Part shown: in pieces, positions 14,852 through 23,515 of the stretch | How positions within the stretch are numbered: position 1 is the stretch's first letter | Layout of the letters: every line of letters starts with the position of its first letter | Assembly: GCA_963625655.1 (NCBI GenBank) | Contig: CAVFTS010000011.1 | Location: 1-55,809, forward strand | Direction of reading: 5' to 3' | DNA length: 55,809 nt | From: F23-B02 sp963625655 | GTDB taxonomy: Bacteria; Bacillota; Clostridia; Oscillospirales; Oscillospiraceae | Program-made: the position numbers and the translations under genes | The notes under the pieces: generated by a model | The model's database searches: none | Told to the model about the DNA's origin: nothing | Seen by the model: only the letters and a program-made list of their open reading frames with translations

Positions 14852-16054
14852 ATGAAGATTCTTGTTATCAACGCAGGCAGCTCCTCCCTCAAGTATCAGC
14901 TCATCGACATGGAGACCGAAAAGGTAATGGCAAAGGGTCTCTGCGAGCGTATCGGCATCGACGGTCATTTAAAGCACAGCCCCCTCGTCGGCGATAAGCC
15001 CGTATTCAACGAGGACATCCCCCTTCCCACCCATGCCGAGGCAATAGCCGCTGTCATCGAGAAGCTCACCAGCGAGGAATACGGTGTCGTGTCCTCCATG
15101 AAGGAGATAGACGCCGTCGGTCACCGTGTCGTTCACGGCGGCGAGAAGTTTGCTTCCTCCGTGCTTATCACCGACGAGGTCATGGCAGCCGTCGAGGAAT
15201 GCACCCCCTTCGCTCCCCTGCACAACCCCGCAAACATCACCGGCATCAATGCCTGCCGTGAGGTCATGGGAGACGTTCCCATGGTCGGCGTATTCGACAC
15301 TGCCTTCCATCAGACCATGCCCGGCAAGGCCTTCATGTACGCGGTTCCTTACGAATACTACGAAAACGACGGTATCCGCCGCTACGGCTTCCACGGCACC
15401 TCTCACCGCTACGTTTCCGGCCGCTGCGCAGAGCTTATGGGCAAGCCCATCGAGGAGCTGAAGATCGTCTCCTGCCACATGGGCAACGGCAGCTCCATCG
15501 CAGCCATCGATGGCGGCAAGTGCATCGACACCTCCATGGGCTTCACTCCCCTGGTCGGTCTGCCTATGGGTACCCGCTGCGGCGATCTCGACGCCGGCGT
15601 TATCCAGTTCATCATGAATAAATACGGCATCGGCATCGACGAAATGCTGAACATCCTCAACAAGAAGTCCGGCGTTCTCGGCGTTTCCGGCGTCTCCTCC
15701 GACTTCCGTGATCTCGACAATGCGGCAGCCGAGGGCAACGAGAGAGCGCAGCTTGCTCTCGATATGTTCCACTACTGGGTCGCAAAGGTCGCTGGCTCCT
15801 ACGTTGCGGCAATGAACGGCGTTGACGCCATCGTGTTCACCGCAGGCGTCGGCGAAAACTCCAAGAGCTCCCGTGCCGCCATCGCCGAATACTTCGGCTA
15901 CCTCGGCGTCACCATCGACGAGGAGGCGAACTCCAAGAGAGGCGAGGATGTGTGCATCTCCACTCCCGACTCCAAGGTCAAGGTCTTTGTCATCCCCACC
16001 AACGAGGAGCTGGTCATCGCCCGTGATACCAGAGACATCGTTTGCGGAAAGTAA
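14852..16054 (+). CDS. ackA: Acetate kinase
   Basis: The 400-residue ASKHA-fold enzyme interconverts acetyl phosphate + ADP and acetate + ATP. Visible family motifs are the N-terminal INAGSSSLKYQL, HRVVHGGEKF near residue 92, GFHGTSHRYV near 178, CHMGNGSSIAAI near 208, and FTAGVGENS near 328. Length is normal. It is monocistronic here, with no pta beside it, and ends in a strong bidirectional terminator. Its codon use (many TCC, CCC, GGC codons) looks like that of a highly expressed gene. It should generate ATP in fermentation. Confidence 0.97.
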   Translation: MKILVINAGSSSLKYQLIDMETEKVMAKGLCERIGIDGHLKHSPLVGDKPVFNEDIPLPTHAEAIAAVIEKLTSEEYGVVSSMKEIDAVGHRVVHGGEKFASSVLITDEVMAAVEECTPFAPLHNPANITGINACREVMGDVPMVGVFDTAFHQTMPGKAFMYAVPYEYYENDGIRRYGFHGTSHRYVSGRCAELMGKPIEELKIVSCHMGNGSSIAAIDGGKCIDTSMGFTPLVGLPMGTRCGDLDAGVIQFIMNKYGIGIDEMLNILNKKSGVLGVSGVSSDFRDLDNAAAEGNERAQLALDMFHYWVAKVAGSYVAAMNGVDAIVFTAGVGENSKSSRAAIAEYFGYLGVTIDEEANSKRGEDVCISTPDSKVKVFVIPTNEELVIARDTRDIVCGK

Positions 16055-16064
16055 TTTAAACATC

Positions 16065-16103
16065 AAAAACGGTGCCGTTTACAGTGAACGGCACCGTTTT
16101 TTT
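16065..16103. terminator. Bidirectional terminator between ackA and the copper genes
   Basis: An 11-bp perfect stem ACGGTGCCGTT, 7-nt loop, is flanked by A5 and T7. It serves convergent ackA and the HMA-SafE gene. Confidence 0.92.
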
Positions 16104-16105
16104 CT

Positions 16106-17071
16106 TTATCCGAGCCCCGCAAGGAGCATTTTTATGCCGAGTGCGGTAACTAACACCGCACTGAGCTTGAGCATATACTTTGCAAGCCTTTTCGGGATAA
16201 ACGAATTGAGCGCTCCGAAAACGAACATCAGCGGCACCGTGCCGAGCGAGAACATCAGCATGACCTCCGCACCGTAAAGTGCGTTGCCGCCGGTGATGGC
16301 TAACAGCCACATGGCGTACATCGAGCCGCAGGGCATAAGTCCCGTTAAAAGCCCGACCGCCAAGGGTCTTCCCGCAAAGCGCTTCCTTCCCTTCTTCGGC
16401 AGACTGCAAAAGCCGCTCTGTGCCGGAGAAAGCGCCCGTAATCCGGGGAAAAGTCCCCACATATTAACGCCGATTATCAGCACCGCCAGTCCCACCACGG
16501 TGAACACCGCAGACCTTGCCTGTGAGGTGTAGCTTATCACCGTGCCGAGCGCACCGAACACGGCGCCGACGGCGGTGTATGAAAGCACTCGACCGCCGTT
16601 ATAGTACAGTGCGGAGAGCATCCCCGTTTTCCTGTCGCCGCTCAGCTCGCTTCCCGATGCGGTCTGGCTCAGCATTATGCCGCCGCACATTCCGAGACAG
16701 TGCGTGCTTGTGAGAAGTCCTATGAGGAATATGTAGCCGAGGCTTGCTCCTGCCTTTGCCTCCGGCACCGGATTAAGCCCGCTTTTGGTGAAGAACAGCA
16801 CGAGCGCCGCAGTCAGGATGATGCATATTATGTCAACCGCAACGGCGGACATTCCCTTGTCCCCGCTGTCGTAGCCGGAAGCCTCGATACGTTTTTCGAT
16901 CTGCTCAAGGCTCACGATGTCGGGGTCAAAACGCAGCTCGGCACGTCCTTTAACGTAGCTGACATGGGCGCTTATCACCCCCGGCGTGTGCAGCAGGGTC
17001 TCCTCCACCGTATCGGTGCAGGATCGGCATATCATGCCCCGAATTTTAATCTGCGCCGTTTCTTCTCTCAT
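16106..17071 (-). CDS. Heavy-metal-associated domain fused to SafE/UreH-type membrane protein
   Basis: The 321-residue protein begins with an HMA ferredoxin-like domain carrying the metal site GMICRSC (residues about 11-17), followed by a linker helix and a six-helix membrane domain of the SafE/UreH (cytochrome biogenesis transmembrane-like) family with TSTHCLGMCGG and GLMPCGSMYAM motifs. Such fusions sit beside CopA in many anaerobes and are thought to move or assemble copper. It overlaps the copA 3' end on the same strand. ATG 17071 is chosen because GGAAAG lies just upstream; GTG 17083 is an in-frame alternative. The transport direction is unknown. Confidence 0.85.
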   Translation of the reverse strand: MREETAQIKIRGMICRSCTDTVEETLLHTPGVISAHVSYVKGRAELRFDPDIVSLEQIEKRIEASGYDSGDKGMSAVAVDIICIILTAALVLFFTKSGLNPVPEAKAGASLGYIFLIGLLTSTHCLGMCGGIMLSQTASGSELSGDRKTGMLSALYYNGGRVLSYTAVGAVFGALGTVISYTSQARSAVFTVVGLAVLIIGVNMWGLFPGLRALSPAQSGFCSLPKKGRKRFAGRPLAVGLLTGLMPCGSMYAMWLLAITGGNALYGAEVMLMFSLGTVPLMFVFGALNSFIPKRLAKYMLKLSAVLVTALGIKMLLAGLG

Positions 17072-19403
17072 TTTTCTTTCCACCAGCCTTTTGAAGTCTC
17101 AGCGAATTGAGCAGCACTCCGTTTGACGAAAGCGTCATCGCAGCCGCCGCCATGGACGGATTCACTATCCCGAACGCCGCCGCAGGCATGCAGATGACGT
17201 TGTAAAACACCGCCCACAGCAGGTTTTGACACACCGTGCGCATGGTGTCCTTCGACAGCCGCAGCGCCGTCACGGTCGCTTCGATCCTGCCGCCGAGCAG
17301 CACGACCCCGGCGCTGTCCGCCGCAATGTCGCTGCCGCTGCCCATGGCGATTGCAAGATCCGCCTGCGCCAGTGCCGGAGCGTCGTTTATTCCGTCGCCG
17401 ACCATGGCAACTACTCTGCCGCCGCTCTTTAGCTCTGCGATCTTTGCCGCCTTTTCCTCCGGCAGCACGGAGCTTATCACTCTGTCGATGCCGCACTCGG
17501 AGGCGATGGCTCTCGCCGTTTTGTCGTTATCCCCGGTGAGCATCCACACCTCGATGCCCGATCTTTTGAGCCGTGCCACCGTTTCCGCCGACTTTGCACG
17601 CAGTCTGTCGGCGACATAGACCGCAGCAAGCGCTCTGCCGCCGACCGCTATGCAAAGTTCCGCCGCCGTGCCTTCCGGCTCCGGCAGAACGGAGGTATCG
17701 ACGCCAAATCGCAGCAGAAGCTTTCTGCTTCCGCACACGACCCGCTCTCCCGACACGATGCCGGAAAGTCCCATGCCCGCAATTTCCTCAAAGCCCTCAA
17801 CGGTCGGGGGAAGTGCGTTCGGGAAGCGGTAGGCGGCGTATGACGTCACGGCGACGGAAAGAGGATGCAGCGACAGGCGCTCAAGCGCAGCGGCGAAGAT
17901 GAGCGCCGTCTCCGCATCGGCGTCCGGGCAGGTGTACATTCCGCAGACCTCCGGCTTGCCCTCGGTGAGAGTTCCCGTCTTGTCGAAAACCAGCGTATTC
18001 ACCTTGTGCGCAAGCTCAAGCTCGGCTCCGTCTCTGTACAAAACGCCAAGCTCGGCGGCTCTGCCCGCTCCCACCATGAGTGCCGTCGGAGTGGCAAGAC
18101 CCAAGGCGCAGGGACAGGCGATGACCGTCAGACTGCACACGCAGTAGAGCGCACGGTCAAGGTCGCCGGGGGCTGCGGCGAAGTACCACACGCAGAAGAC
18201 CGCCGCCGACAGCGCAAGCACTATCGGGACGAACACCGACGCTATCTTGTCCGCAAGACGCTGCACGGGAGCCTTGGAGCTTTGCGCACGGCGCACCGTG
18301 TCGATGATCTGCGAAAGCACGGACTCCTTGCCGAGACGCAGCGCCGAAAGCCGCACCGTACCCGAACGGTTCAGTGTTCCGCCGACAAGCTCGTCGCCCT
18401 CGTTTTTCTCGACGGGGAGGCTCTCGCCCGTGAGCATCGACTCGTCGACGGCGCAGCTTCCCTCGATTATGATGCCGTCCACCGGGATGCGCTCACCGGG
18501 GCGGACGATGACGGTGTCATGCTCCTCGATCTCGTCGATCGGAAGCTCCTTCTCCTCACCGTCCCGTATGACGACCGCCGTTTTAGCCTGAAGCCGCATG
18601 AGCTTTTTTATGGAGTTTGCCGTCTCTCCCATGGCGATAAGCTCAAGATACTTGCCGAACAGCAGCAGCGTTATAAGCACCGTTCCCGACATGAAGTACA
18701 GCATCTTCTCTATCGGAACGTAAAACGCCTGATAGCTGCTGTACAGGTAGATTATCGTCGTGGAGACCGCAACGAGCAGGTCCATGCTCACGGTTTTGTT
18801 TCGCAGCGAACGGAAGGCGGAGCGGTAAAAATACGCTCCCGGCCAGAATTGTACGATGCTTGCGAGAATAAACTGTGCAATGTGGTGAATGTCCCACAGC
18901 AGCGGTATTGTGCAGAAGGTGCCGACGGTGATGAGCCGCAGAAGCTCCATGCGCTTTCGCATGGTGTACTCCTCGTCGCCGTCGCTTATCTCGCCCGGCT
19001 TTGCCCAAACGCCCAGCTCACGCAAGGCGGCAATCGGCTTTCCGATGTCGGCGCCCACGGGCCAAAGCGACAGCTCCATCGTAGCATTGCCGTCACAAAA
19101 GCTTGCGCTCTGTACCTCGTCTATCGCCGAGACTGCGGCAATATACTCGTCGCTCCGTTCGGGGTCTAAGCCCTCGCAGTAAAGCTCCGCTCTGCCGAGC
19201 GGCACCTCATAGCCCGCCTTCCTTATGCGCCGTGCAATGTCCGGGATGCCGAGCTTTTCCTCGTCGTAGCGCAAGTATGCGCTCCCCGCCGCATAGTTCA
19301 CCGCCGCCTCAAGCACACCATCGGTCTCGCCGAGCGTGCGATTGAGCCTGTCAACGCAGGCGGCGCAGTCTATTCCGCATATTTTTATAACGATCTCTTT
19401 CAT
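17046..19403 (-). CDS. copA: Copper-translocating P1B-type ATPase
   Basis: The 785-residue pump has an N-terminal HMA domain with CGIDCAAC (C13/C16), a second HMA-like domain (about 73-135) without the CXXC pair, eight predicted helices, the transmembrane metal motif CPC at 430-432, phosphorylation site DKTGT (D474), the P1B motif LHPLSVA, and the hinge MVGDGINDAPAL. CPC with an HMA domain fits Cu+/Ag+ export. It is translated just before the HMA-SafE gene, with overlapping ends. No CsoR or CopY gene is in the window. The CXXC-lacking second HMA domain is a mild peculiarity. Confidence 0.93.
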   Translation of the reverse strand: MKEIVIKICGIDCAACVDRLNRTLGETDGVLEAAVNYAAGSAYLRYDEEKLGIPDIARRIRKAGYEVPLGRAELYCEGLDPERSDEYIAAVSAIDEVQSASFCDGNATMELSLWPVGADIGKPIAALRELGVWAKPGEISDGDEEYTMRKRMELLRLITVGTFCTIPLLWDIHHIAQFILASIVQFWPGAYFYRSAFRSLRNKTVSMDLLVAVSTTIIYLYSSYQAFYVPIEKMLYFMSGTVLITLLLFGKYLELIAMGETANSIKKLMRLQAKTAVVIRDGEEKELPIDEIEEHDTVIVRPGERIPVDGIIIEGSCAVDESMLTGESLPVEKNEGDELVGGTLNRSGTVRLSALRLGKESVLSQIIDTVRRAQSSKAPVQRLADKIASVFVPIVLALSAAVFCVWYFAAAPGDLDRALYCVCSLTVIACPCALGLATPTALMVGAGRAAELGVLYRDGAELELAHKVNTLVFDKTGTLTEGKPEVCGMYTCPDADAETALIFAAALERLSLHPLSVAVTSYAAYRFPNALPPTVEGFEEIAGMGLSGIVSGERVVCGSRKLLLRFGVDTSVLPEPEGTAAELCIAVGGRALAAVYVADRLRAKSAETVARLKRSGIEVWMLTGDNDKTARAIASECGIDRVISSVLPEEKAAKIAELKSGGRVVAMVGDGINDAPALAQADLAIAMGSGSDIAADSAGVVLLGGRIEATVTALRLSKDTMRTVCQNLLWAVFYNVICMPAAAFGIVNPSMAAAAMTLSSNGVLLNSLRLQKAGGKKNERRNGAD

Positions 19404-19414
19404 GGCATCACAGT

Positions 19415-19445
19415 AAACGGGAGAGCAGACCTCTCCCGTTTTTTA
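19415..19445. terminator. Terminator or attenuator hairpin between the 19446 gene and copA
   Basis: A stem of 9-11 bp (ACGGGAGAG/CTCTCCCGT), loop 5 nt, has T6 on the plus strand and only TTTAC on the minus strand. It follows the stop of the minus-strand membrane protein and lies 12 nt before the copA ATG, so it may act as a weak attenuator for copA. Confidence 0.6.
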
Positions 19446-19994
19446 TCAGTCTTCGACGTAACGGCCTTCCTTGACCGCCTTTCTTATATCAAGGTACTTG
19501 ATGAAGGATATTCCCGAACACGGGAGGCTGAAAAGAGGAACGTGGAACAGCAGGAGCCAGTCAAGCTTAGTGATGCCGCCCGCTGCGACCTCGATGTACC
19601 GACCGTCAACGAGGAAGGTACCGCCCTGCATAAGCTCGAAATAGGTGTAGTTCCAAATGCCCCAGTTAAGTCCGCTCGATGAACCGAAGCAATGAAGCAC
19701 CACGAATGAAAGGCTCGTGACGATACCGCCGAGGCAGCACACCAGCGTTGCGCTCATTCTGCGGCTCTTTGCAAGGAATATCGACACCACGGGCAGAACG
19801 TAGACTATCAGATTCAGCGCCCACAGCGACAGCGGTATGTTGTAGCTCCAGCGGTTTGCCTGGATAATGTGGTCAACGTCGTGCAGGAGTACGGACGCCA
19901 GCATGATGACGGCACAGATTATCATTATCCTCGTGTTTCTCTTGCCCAGCTTCGTGTCGAGCAGGCGCAGCTTCTGCTTATCTGAATTTGACAT
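19446..19994 (-). CDS. Small four-helix membrane protein of unknown function
   Basis: The 182-residue protein has four hydrophobic segments: about 22-38 (IMIICAVIMLASVLLHDV), 57-74, 81-101 and 145-162, with a conserved-looking HDVDHI after the first helix. I do not recognise the family. It lies upstream of copA on the same strand, separated by a weak hairpin, and its promoter region contains a palindromic operator, so it is probably regulated. The His/Asp cluster might bind metal, but that is a guess. A TTCTCC complement gives GGAGAA as ribosome site 7 nt before the ATG. Confidence 0.6.
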   Translation of the reverse strand: MSNSDKQKLRLLDTKLGKRNTRIMIICAVIMLASVLLHDVDHIIQANRWSYNIPLSLWALNLIVYVLPVVSIFLAKSRRMSATLVCCLGGIVTSLSFVVLHCFGSSSGLNWGIWNYTYFELMQGGTFLVDGRYIEVAAGGITKLDWLLLFHVPLFSLPCSGISFIKYLDIRKAVKEGRYVED

Positions 19995-20018
19995 GATAAT
20001 TTCTCCTTATTTTTTTAT

Positions 20019-20040
20019 TTACCAATTGGTAAGTTACCAA
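20019..20040. promoter_or_regulatory. Palindromic operator TTACCAATTGGTAA plus extra half-site
   Basis: A perfect 14-bp palindrome is followed by a third half-site GTTACCAA, about 25 bp upstream of the 19994 start and 90 bp upstream of the divergent peptidase gene. Overlapping half-sites like these are typical of TetR- or MarR-type repressors. No regulator gene is adjacent. Confidence 0.6.
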
Positions 20041-20058
20041 TATCACAGTATCATAATT

Positions 20059-20088
20059 TTGTCAACATATACTTTACCCGTGTAGAAT
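20059..20088 (+). promoter_or_regulatory. Promoter of the M3 peptidase gene
   Basis: TTGTCA, 18 bp, TAGAAT on the plus strand; the peptidase ATG is about 42 nt further on, behind a GGAGG site. Confidence 0.6.
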
Positions 20089-20129
20089 TATGTGATAAAC
20101 TGTAAATAAGTTATGTTCCGGAGGTCAAT

Positions 20130-21803
20130 ATGAATATAAAACGACGTTTTCTTGCCATTCTCCTTGTTGTCGTCATGCTTCTGTCCATGTCCGGTTGCTC
20201 CCTGCTGCTCGGCATTATAAGGGGCGTCGACGGTCAGATGCCAAACGGGCACACCGACAACCGTGACAGAATCGTCGCATTTTCGGAGCTTGAGTACGAG
20301 CGCCCCGACATTGACGAGATGTCGGACTTGGCGGACGATGTGCGCAAGCTCGTTGATAAGGGCAAGGTAAACGACGATCTCTTGGGTGCTTACGAGGAGT
20401 TTTATGACTCCTATGCGCACTACATCACCATGTCGAATCTTGCGCTCATCCGCAGCAATCTCGATACCTCCGACGAATACTATGCCGACGAGGACGCATG
20501 GTGTTCCACGCAGTCGGGTGAGGTCGAGCGCATCTTGGACAATCTGCTCAGATACTGTGCGAAGTCCGATATTGCCGACGAGCTTGACGAGGAATACTTT
20601 GACGGCTACCTTGCCGAAAATTACGGCAACGGCTCAAGCGGCGAATACACCGACGAGATCGTCGAGCTTTACGAGCAGGAAAGCGAGCTGCAGACCCGCT
20701 ACTACGAGCTTTCCACCGAGATGTCGGAGGTCTCGATCCGTGACACGGATAAGTGGGACGAATTCAACGCCGAGGCAACCGAGATATACATTGATCTCAT
20801 AAAGGTTCACAGGCAGCTTGCCGACGAGTTCGGCTACGACTCCTACTACGAAATGGCATACGAGGACTTCGGACGTGACTACTCTGCCGAGGACACCGAG
20901 GGCTATGTCAATGCGATAAAAAAGTACATGGTTCCCCTGTACAGAGCAGTGATCGAGGACGGCAGCATATATGACGGATACGACATCGGCAGTATGCGTC
21001 CGCAGCGTTCCTTCAGGACCGTCAAAAACTGCGTTTCCGACATGAACGACACCCTCGCCGAGATAATGGAGTTTATGAGCGAGTACGAGATGTACGACGT
21101 AAGCAGCAGCAGTGACAAGTATGAAGGCTCATACACCACTTATCTGTACGACGTTGACTCCCCCTATATGCTGGTCTCGCCGAGCTGCGATAAGAGCGAC
21201 ATTCTGACCATCGTACACGAGTTCGGTCACTTCTGCGATATGTATTCAAATTACAATGCGGGCTACAGCCTTGACACCGCCGAAATGATGTCGCAAGGAC
21301 TGGAGTACCTGCTTATCTGCTACCTCGATGACGAGGAGCTTGCCGAGGATCTGAAAGAGTATAAGCTTTTGGACGATCTTGCTCTGTATGCGATGCAGGG
21401 CTGCTACAGTGAATTTGAACACCGTGCATACGCTCTTCCCGACGAGGAGCTGACAGTCGAAAACATTAACGCCCTGTTTCTTGAGGTCGCCGAAGAATAC
21501 GGTCTGACCGACATGTACTACCCGGAATACCTGAACTACATTTGGATACAGATCTTCCACCTGTTCGAGTACCCCTTCTACGTCATAAGCTACTGCATCT
21601 CCGACAGCGCCGCCTTCAACATTTATATGGAGGAGCTCTCGGACGGCGGCAGCGGTCTTGACATATACATGGAGATCGTAACGGATTCCGCAAGCGACGA
21701 CTTCCTTGCTCTTATAAAACAGCACGGTCTCCCCTCCCCGCTCTCCGTAAGGACGATAAAGAACATCGCCAAAACGATTGAGGACGAACTCGGCATAGCT
21801 TGA
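20130..21803 (+). CDS. M3-family (oligoendopeptidase F-like) metallopeptidase lipoprotein
   Basis: The 557-residue protein starts with MNIKRRF, a hydrophobic core and a lipobox near SMSGC, so it should be tethered outside the membrane. The C-terminal half has the zinc site HEFGH (363-367) and the downstream glutamate region SLDTAEMMSQGLE, which together identify the M3 (thimet/PepF) family. These enzymes cleave short peptides within a closed cavity. Lipoprotein forms are less common than cytosolic PepF and suggest digestion of extracellular peptides for import. The gene is monocistronic and ends in a strong shared terminator. Confidence 0.88.
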   Translation: MNIKRRFLAILLVVVMLLSMSGCSLLLGIIRGVDGQMPNGHTDNRDRIVAFSELEYERPDIDEMSDLADDVRKLVDKGKVNDDLLGAYEEFYDSYAHYITMSNLALIRSNLDTSDEYYADEDAWCSTQSGEVERILDNLLRYCAKSDIADELDEEYFDGYLAENYGNGSSGEYTDEIVELYEQESELQTRYYELSTEMSEVSIRDTDKWDEFNAEATEIYIDLIKVHRQLADEFGYDSYYEMAYEDFGRDYSAEDTEGYVNAIKKYMVPLYRAVIEDGSIYDGYDIGSMRPQRSFRTVKNCVSDMNDTLAEIMEFMSEYEMYDVSSSSDKYEGSYTTYLYDVDSPYMLVSPSCDKSDILTIVHEFGHFCDMYSNYNAGYSLDTAEMMSQGLEYLLICYLDDEELAEDLKEYKLLDDLALYAMQGCYSEFEHRAYALPDEELTVENINALFLEVAEEYGLTDMYYPEYLNYIWIQIFHLFEYPFYVISYCISDSAAFNIYMEELSDGGSGLDIYMEIVTDSASDDFLALIKQHGLPSPLSVRTIKNIAKTIEDELGIA

Positions 21804-21816
21804 CTTAAAAAAATGT

Positions 21817-21846
21817 AAAAAACGCAGTCAAATGACTGCGTTTTTT
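21817..21846. terminator. Bidirectional terminator between the peptidase and trmO
   Basis: A 14-bp perfect stem with a 2-nt top (AAAAAACGCAGTCA) lies between the convergent genes. It overlaps the last base pairs of the trmO stop codon. Confidence 0.92.
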
Positions 21847-22513
21847 ACGTTTCTATCACCGTCAGTGTATCGCCGGAGACCTTGAATTTTATCTCCCGCT
21901 CCCCGTAGAAAAAGCCGTATATGCGCTCCGGGTCGTCGTGATAGCCCGGTCGCGGGTCGTTTTGAAGCGCCTGCAAAAGTCCGTCACGCTGAGACGAAGG
22001 GATCTTTTTGAGAAGCTCTTCGTCTATAATAACGTTTAGCTTATGAAACTCCGTCGTATCGGTAAAGCCGCCGAGCGCCGTTGGGACGCAGTCGGCATAC
22101 GGCAGATAGGGCTTTATATCGAATATCGGGGTACCGTCCACGAGGTCGGCGCCGGAGACCGTGATGACGGGTCCGAGATCCTTTCGGTACTCGATGCCCT
22201 CAAGCTTCACGCAGGATAAGCCGATCGGATTCGGGCGAAACGGTGAGCGTGTCGCAAAAACGCCGACTCTTGCGTTGCCGCCGAGTCTCGGCGGGCGCAC
22301 TGTCGGCGACCATGCCTTGCCGAGGTTTTCGGAAAACTGCCATATGAGCCACAGGTGGCTCCAGTTTTCGAGTCCCCGCACCGTGTCGGCGCCACGGAAC
22401 TCCGGCTCAAAAACTATCTCTCCGTATATCTGCGGCGCAAGCCCGCTTTGTCTCGGTACGCCGAACTTTGTTTTAAACGGCGTGTGTATCCGTGCGACGG
22501 TAATCATTTGCAT
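21845..22513 (-). CDS. trmO: tRNA (t6A37) N6-methyltransferase TrmO
   Basis: The 222-residue protein has the TrmO/YaeB beta-barrel signature: IHTPF near residue 10, GLENWSHLWLIWQF, and the SAM-binding RPPRLGGNARVGVFATRSPF...NPIGLS region (residues about 72-100), then the C-terminal DIKPYLPYAD. TrmO methylates N6-threonylcarbamoyladenosine at position 37 of tRNA-Thr. Length agrees with bacterial TrmO. The start is uncertain: ATG at 22513 and 22507 are both plausible and neither has a strong ribosome site. Confidence 0.92.
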   Translation of the reverse strand: MQMITVARIHTPFKTKFGVPRQSGLAPQIYGEIVFEPEFRGADTVRGLENWSHLWLIWQFSENLGKAWSPTVRPPRLGGNARVGVFATRSPFRPNPIGLSCVKLEGIEYRKDLGPVITVSGADLVDGTPIFDIKPYLPYADCVPTALGGFTDTTEFHKLNVIIDEELLKKIPSSQRDGLLQALQNDPRPGYHDDPERIYGFFYGEREIKFKVSGDTLTVIET

Positions 22514-22517
22514 TAAA

Positions 22518-22561
22518 TTTCATCCGTTCATGCCTTATTTTTCATCCGTTCATGCTTTATT
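22518..22561. repeat. 22-bp tandem duplication upstream of trmO and the ABC genes
   Basis: Two adjacent 22-bp copies (TTTCATCCGTTCATGC...) differ by one base. They lie between the divergent starts of trmO and the ABC ATPase. Confidence 0.8.
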
Positions 22562-22617
22562 CAAGAACATATGCTATGATACGTTCAAAATTTCAAAAAG
22601 TCAATGGAGGTCTGAGC

Positions 22618-23514
22618 TTGGAATACGTTCTTAAAACATACGGTCTGAGCAAGCGCTTCGGCTCGAAGCTTGCTCTCGATAACGTGAGTATAAACATCAA
22701 AAAGGGTGAGATATACGGTCTTATCGGCAAAAACGGCGCCGGCAAGACTACGCTCATGCGCCTTGCCCTCGGTCTCGCAAACCCCTCCGGCGGCAGCATT
22801 GAACTGTTCGACGGTCAGCCGCTCGATGATGCACGCCACCGCATCGGTACGCTTTTGGAATCGCCCTGCATCTACAAAAACTGCACGGCGCTTGAGAATC
22901 TCAAACGCTTTGCGATATTGACAGGTACACCCGAGGAAAAGCTGCCGGAGCTGCTGCGCCTTGTCGGACTTCAGGATACCGGCAGAAAAAAGGCGGGCAA
23001 GTTCTCCATGGGTATGAAGCAACGCCTCGGCATTGCGATTGCTCTCCTCGGCGACCCCGATTTCCTAATCCTCGACGAGCCGATAAACGGCCTTGACCCG
23101 GAGGGCATCAGAGACGTTCGTGACGTTATCCTCCACCTTAACCGTGAATGCGGCATCACATTTCTCATCTCGAGCCACCTTTTGGACGAGCTTGCGAAGG
23201 TCGTCACAACCTACGGCATAATATCGCACGGCGTTTTAGCGGAGGAAATCTCCGCAAGCGAGCTTGCGGCGCACACCTCGCAGCGCCTCATCATCCGCAC
23301 GAGCGACGATAAGAAGGCGGCAGAGCTTATTCGAAATCGTTACCCCGACATCACCGACATCTCGGTGGACGGCAGCGGTGTCTGCCTCGGCTCCCACATC
23401 GGTAACAGTGCCGTCATAAACAGGATGCTCAACGAAAACGGCATCTTCGTCGGCGAGCTTGTCCCCAGCAGCCGTGGACTTGAGGATTACTTCATAGAAA
23501 GGATGGGCAACTGA
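22618..23514 (+). CDS. ABC transporter ATP-binding protein
   Basis: The 299-residue ATPase has Walker A GKNGAGKTT (near residue 37), a signature region FSMGMKQRLGIAIALLGDP, Walker B FLILDEPINGLDP and the H-loop SSHLLDELAK. It belongs to the group that pairs with ABC-2 permeases in drug, bacteriocin or lipid export. I chose TTG at 22618 because GGAGG lies 7 nt upstream and the protein then starts directly before the YGLSKRFGSKLAL motif; an ATG at 22552 would add an unlikely extension. The permease gene begins 1 nt after its stop. Confidence 0.9.
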   Translation: MEYVLKTYGLSKRFGSKLALDNVSINIKKGEIYGLIGKNGAGKTTLMRLALGLANPSGGSIELFDGQPLDDARHRIGTLLESPCIYKNCTALENLKRFAILTGTPEEKLPELLRLVGLQDTGRKKAGKFSMGMKQRLGIAIALLGDPDFLILDEPINGLDPEGIRDVRDVILHLNRECGITFLISSHLLDELAKVVTTYGIISHGVLAEEISASELAAHTSQRLIIRTSDDKKAAELIRNRYPDITDISVDGSGVCLGSHIGNSAVINRMLNENGIFVGELVPSSRGLEDYFIERMGN

Positions 23515-23515
23515 T

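Noticed and set aside
14969..16066. 365-codon minus-strand frame over ackA
   Set aside because: It is fully antisense to a clear acetate kinase gene, has Val/Asp/Gly-rich composition from codon bias and no ribosome site.
17865..19169. 434-codon plus-strand frame over copA
   Set aside because: Antisense shadow; the minus-strand frame has all P-type ATPase motifs.
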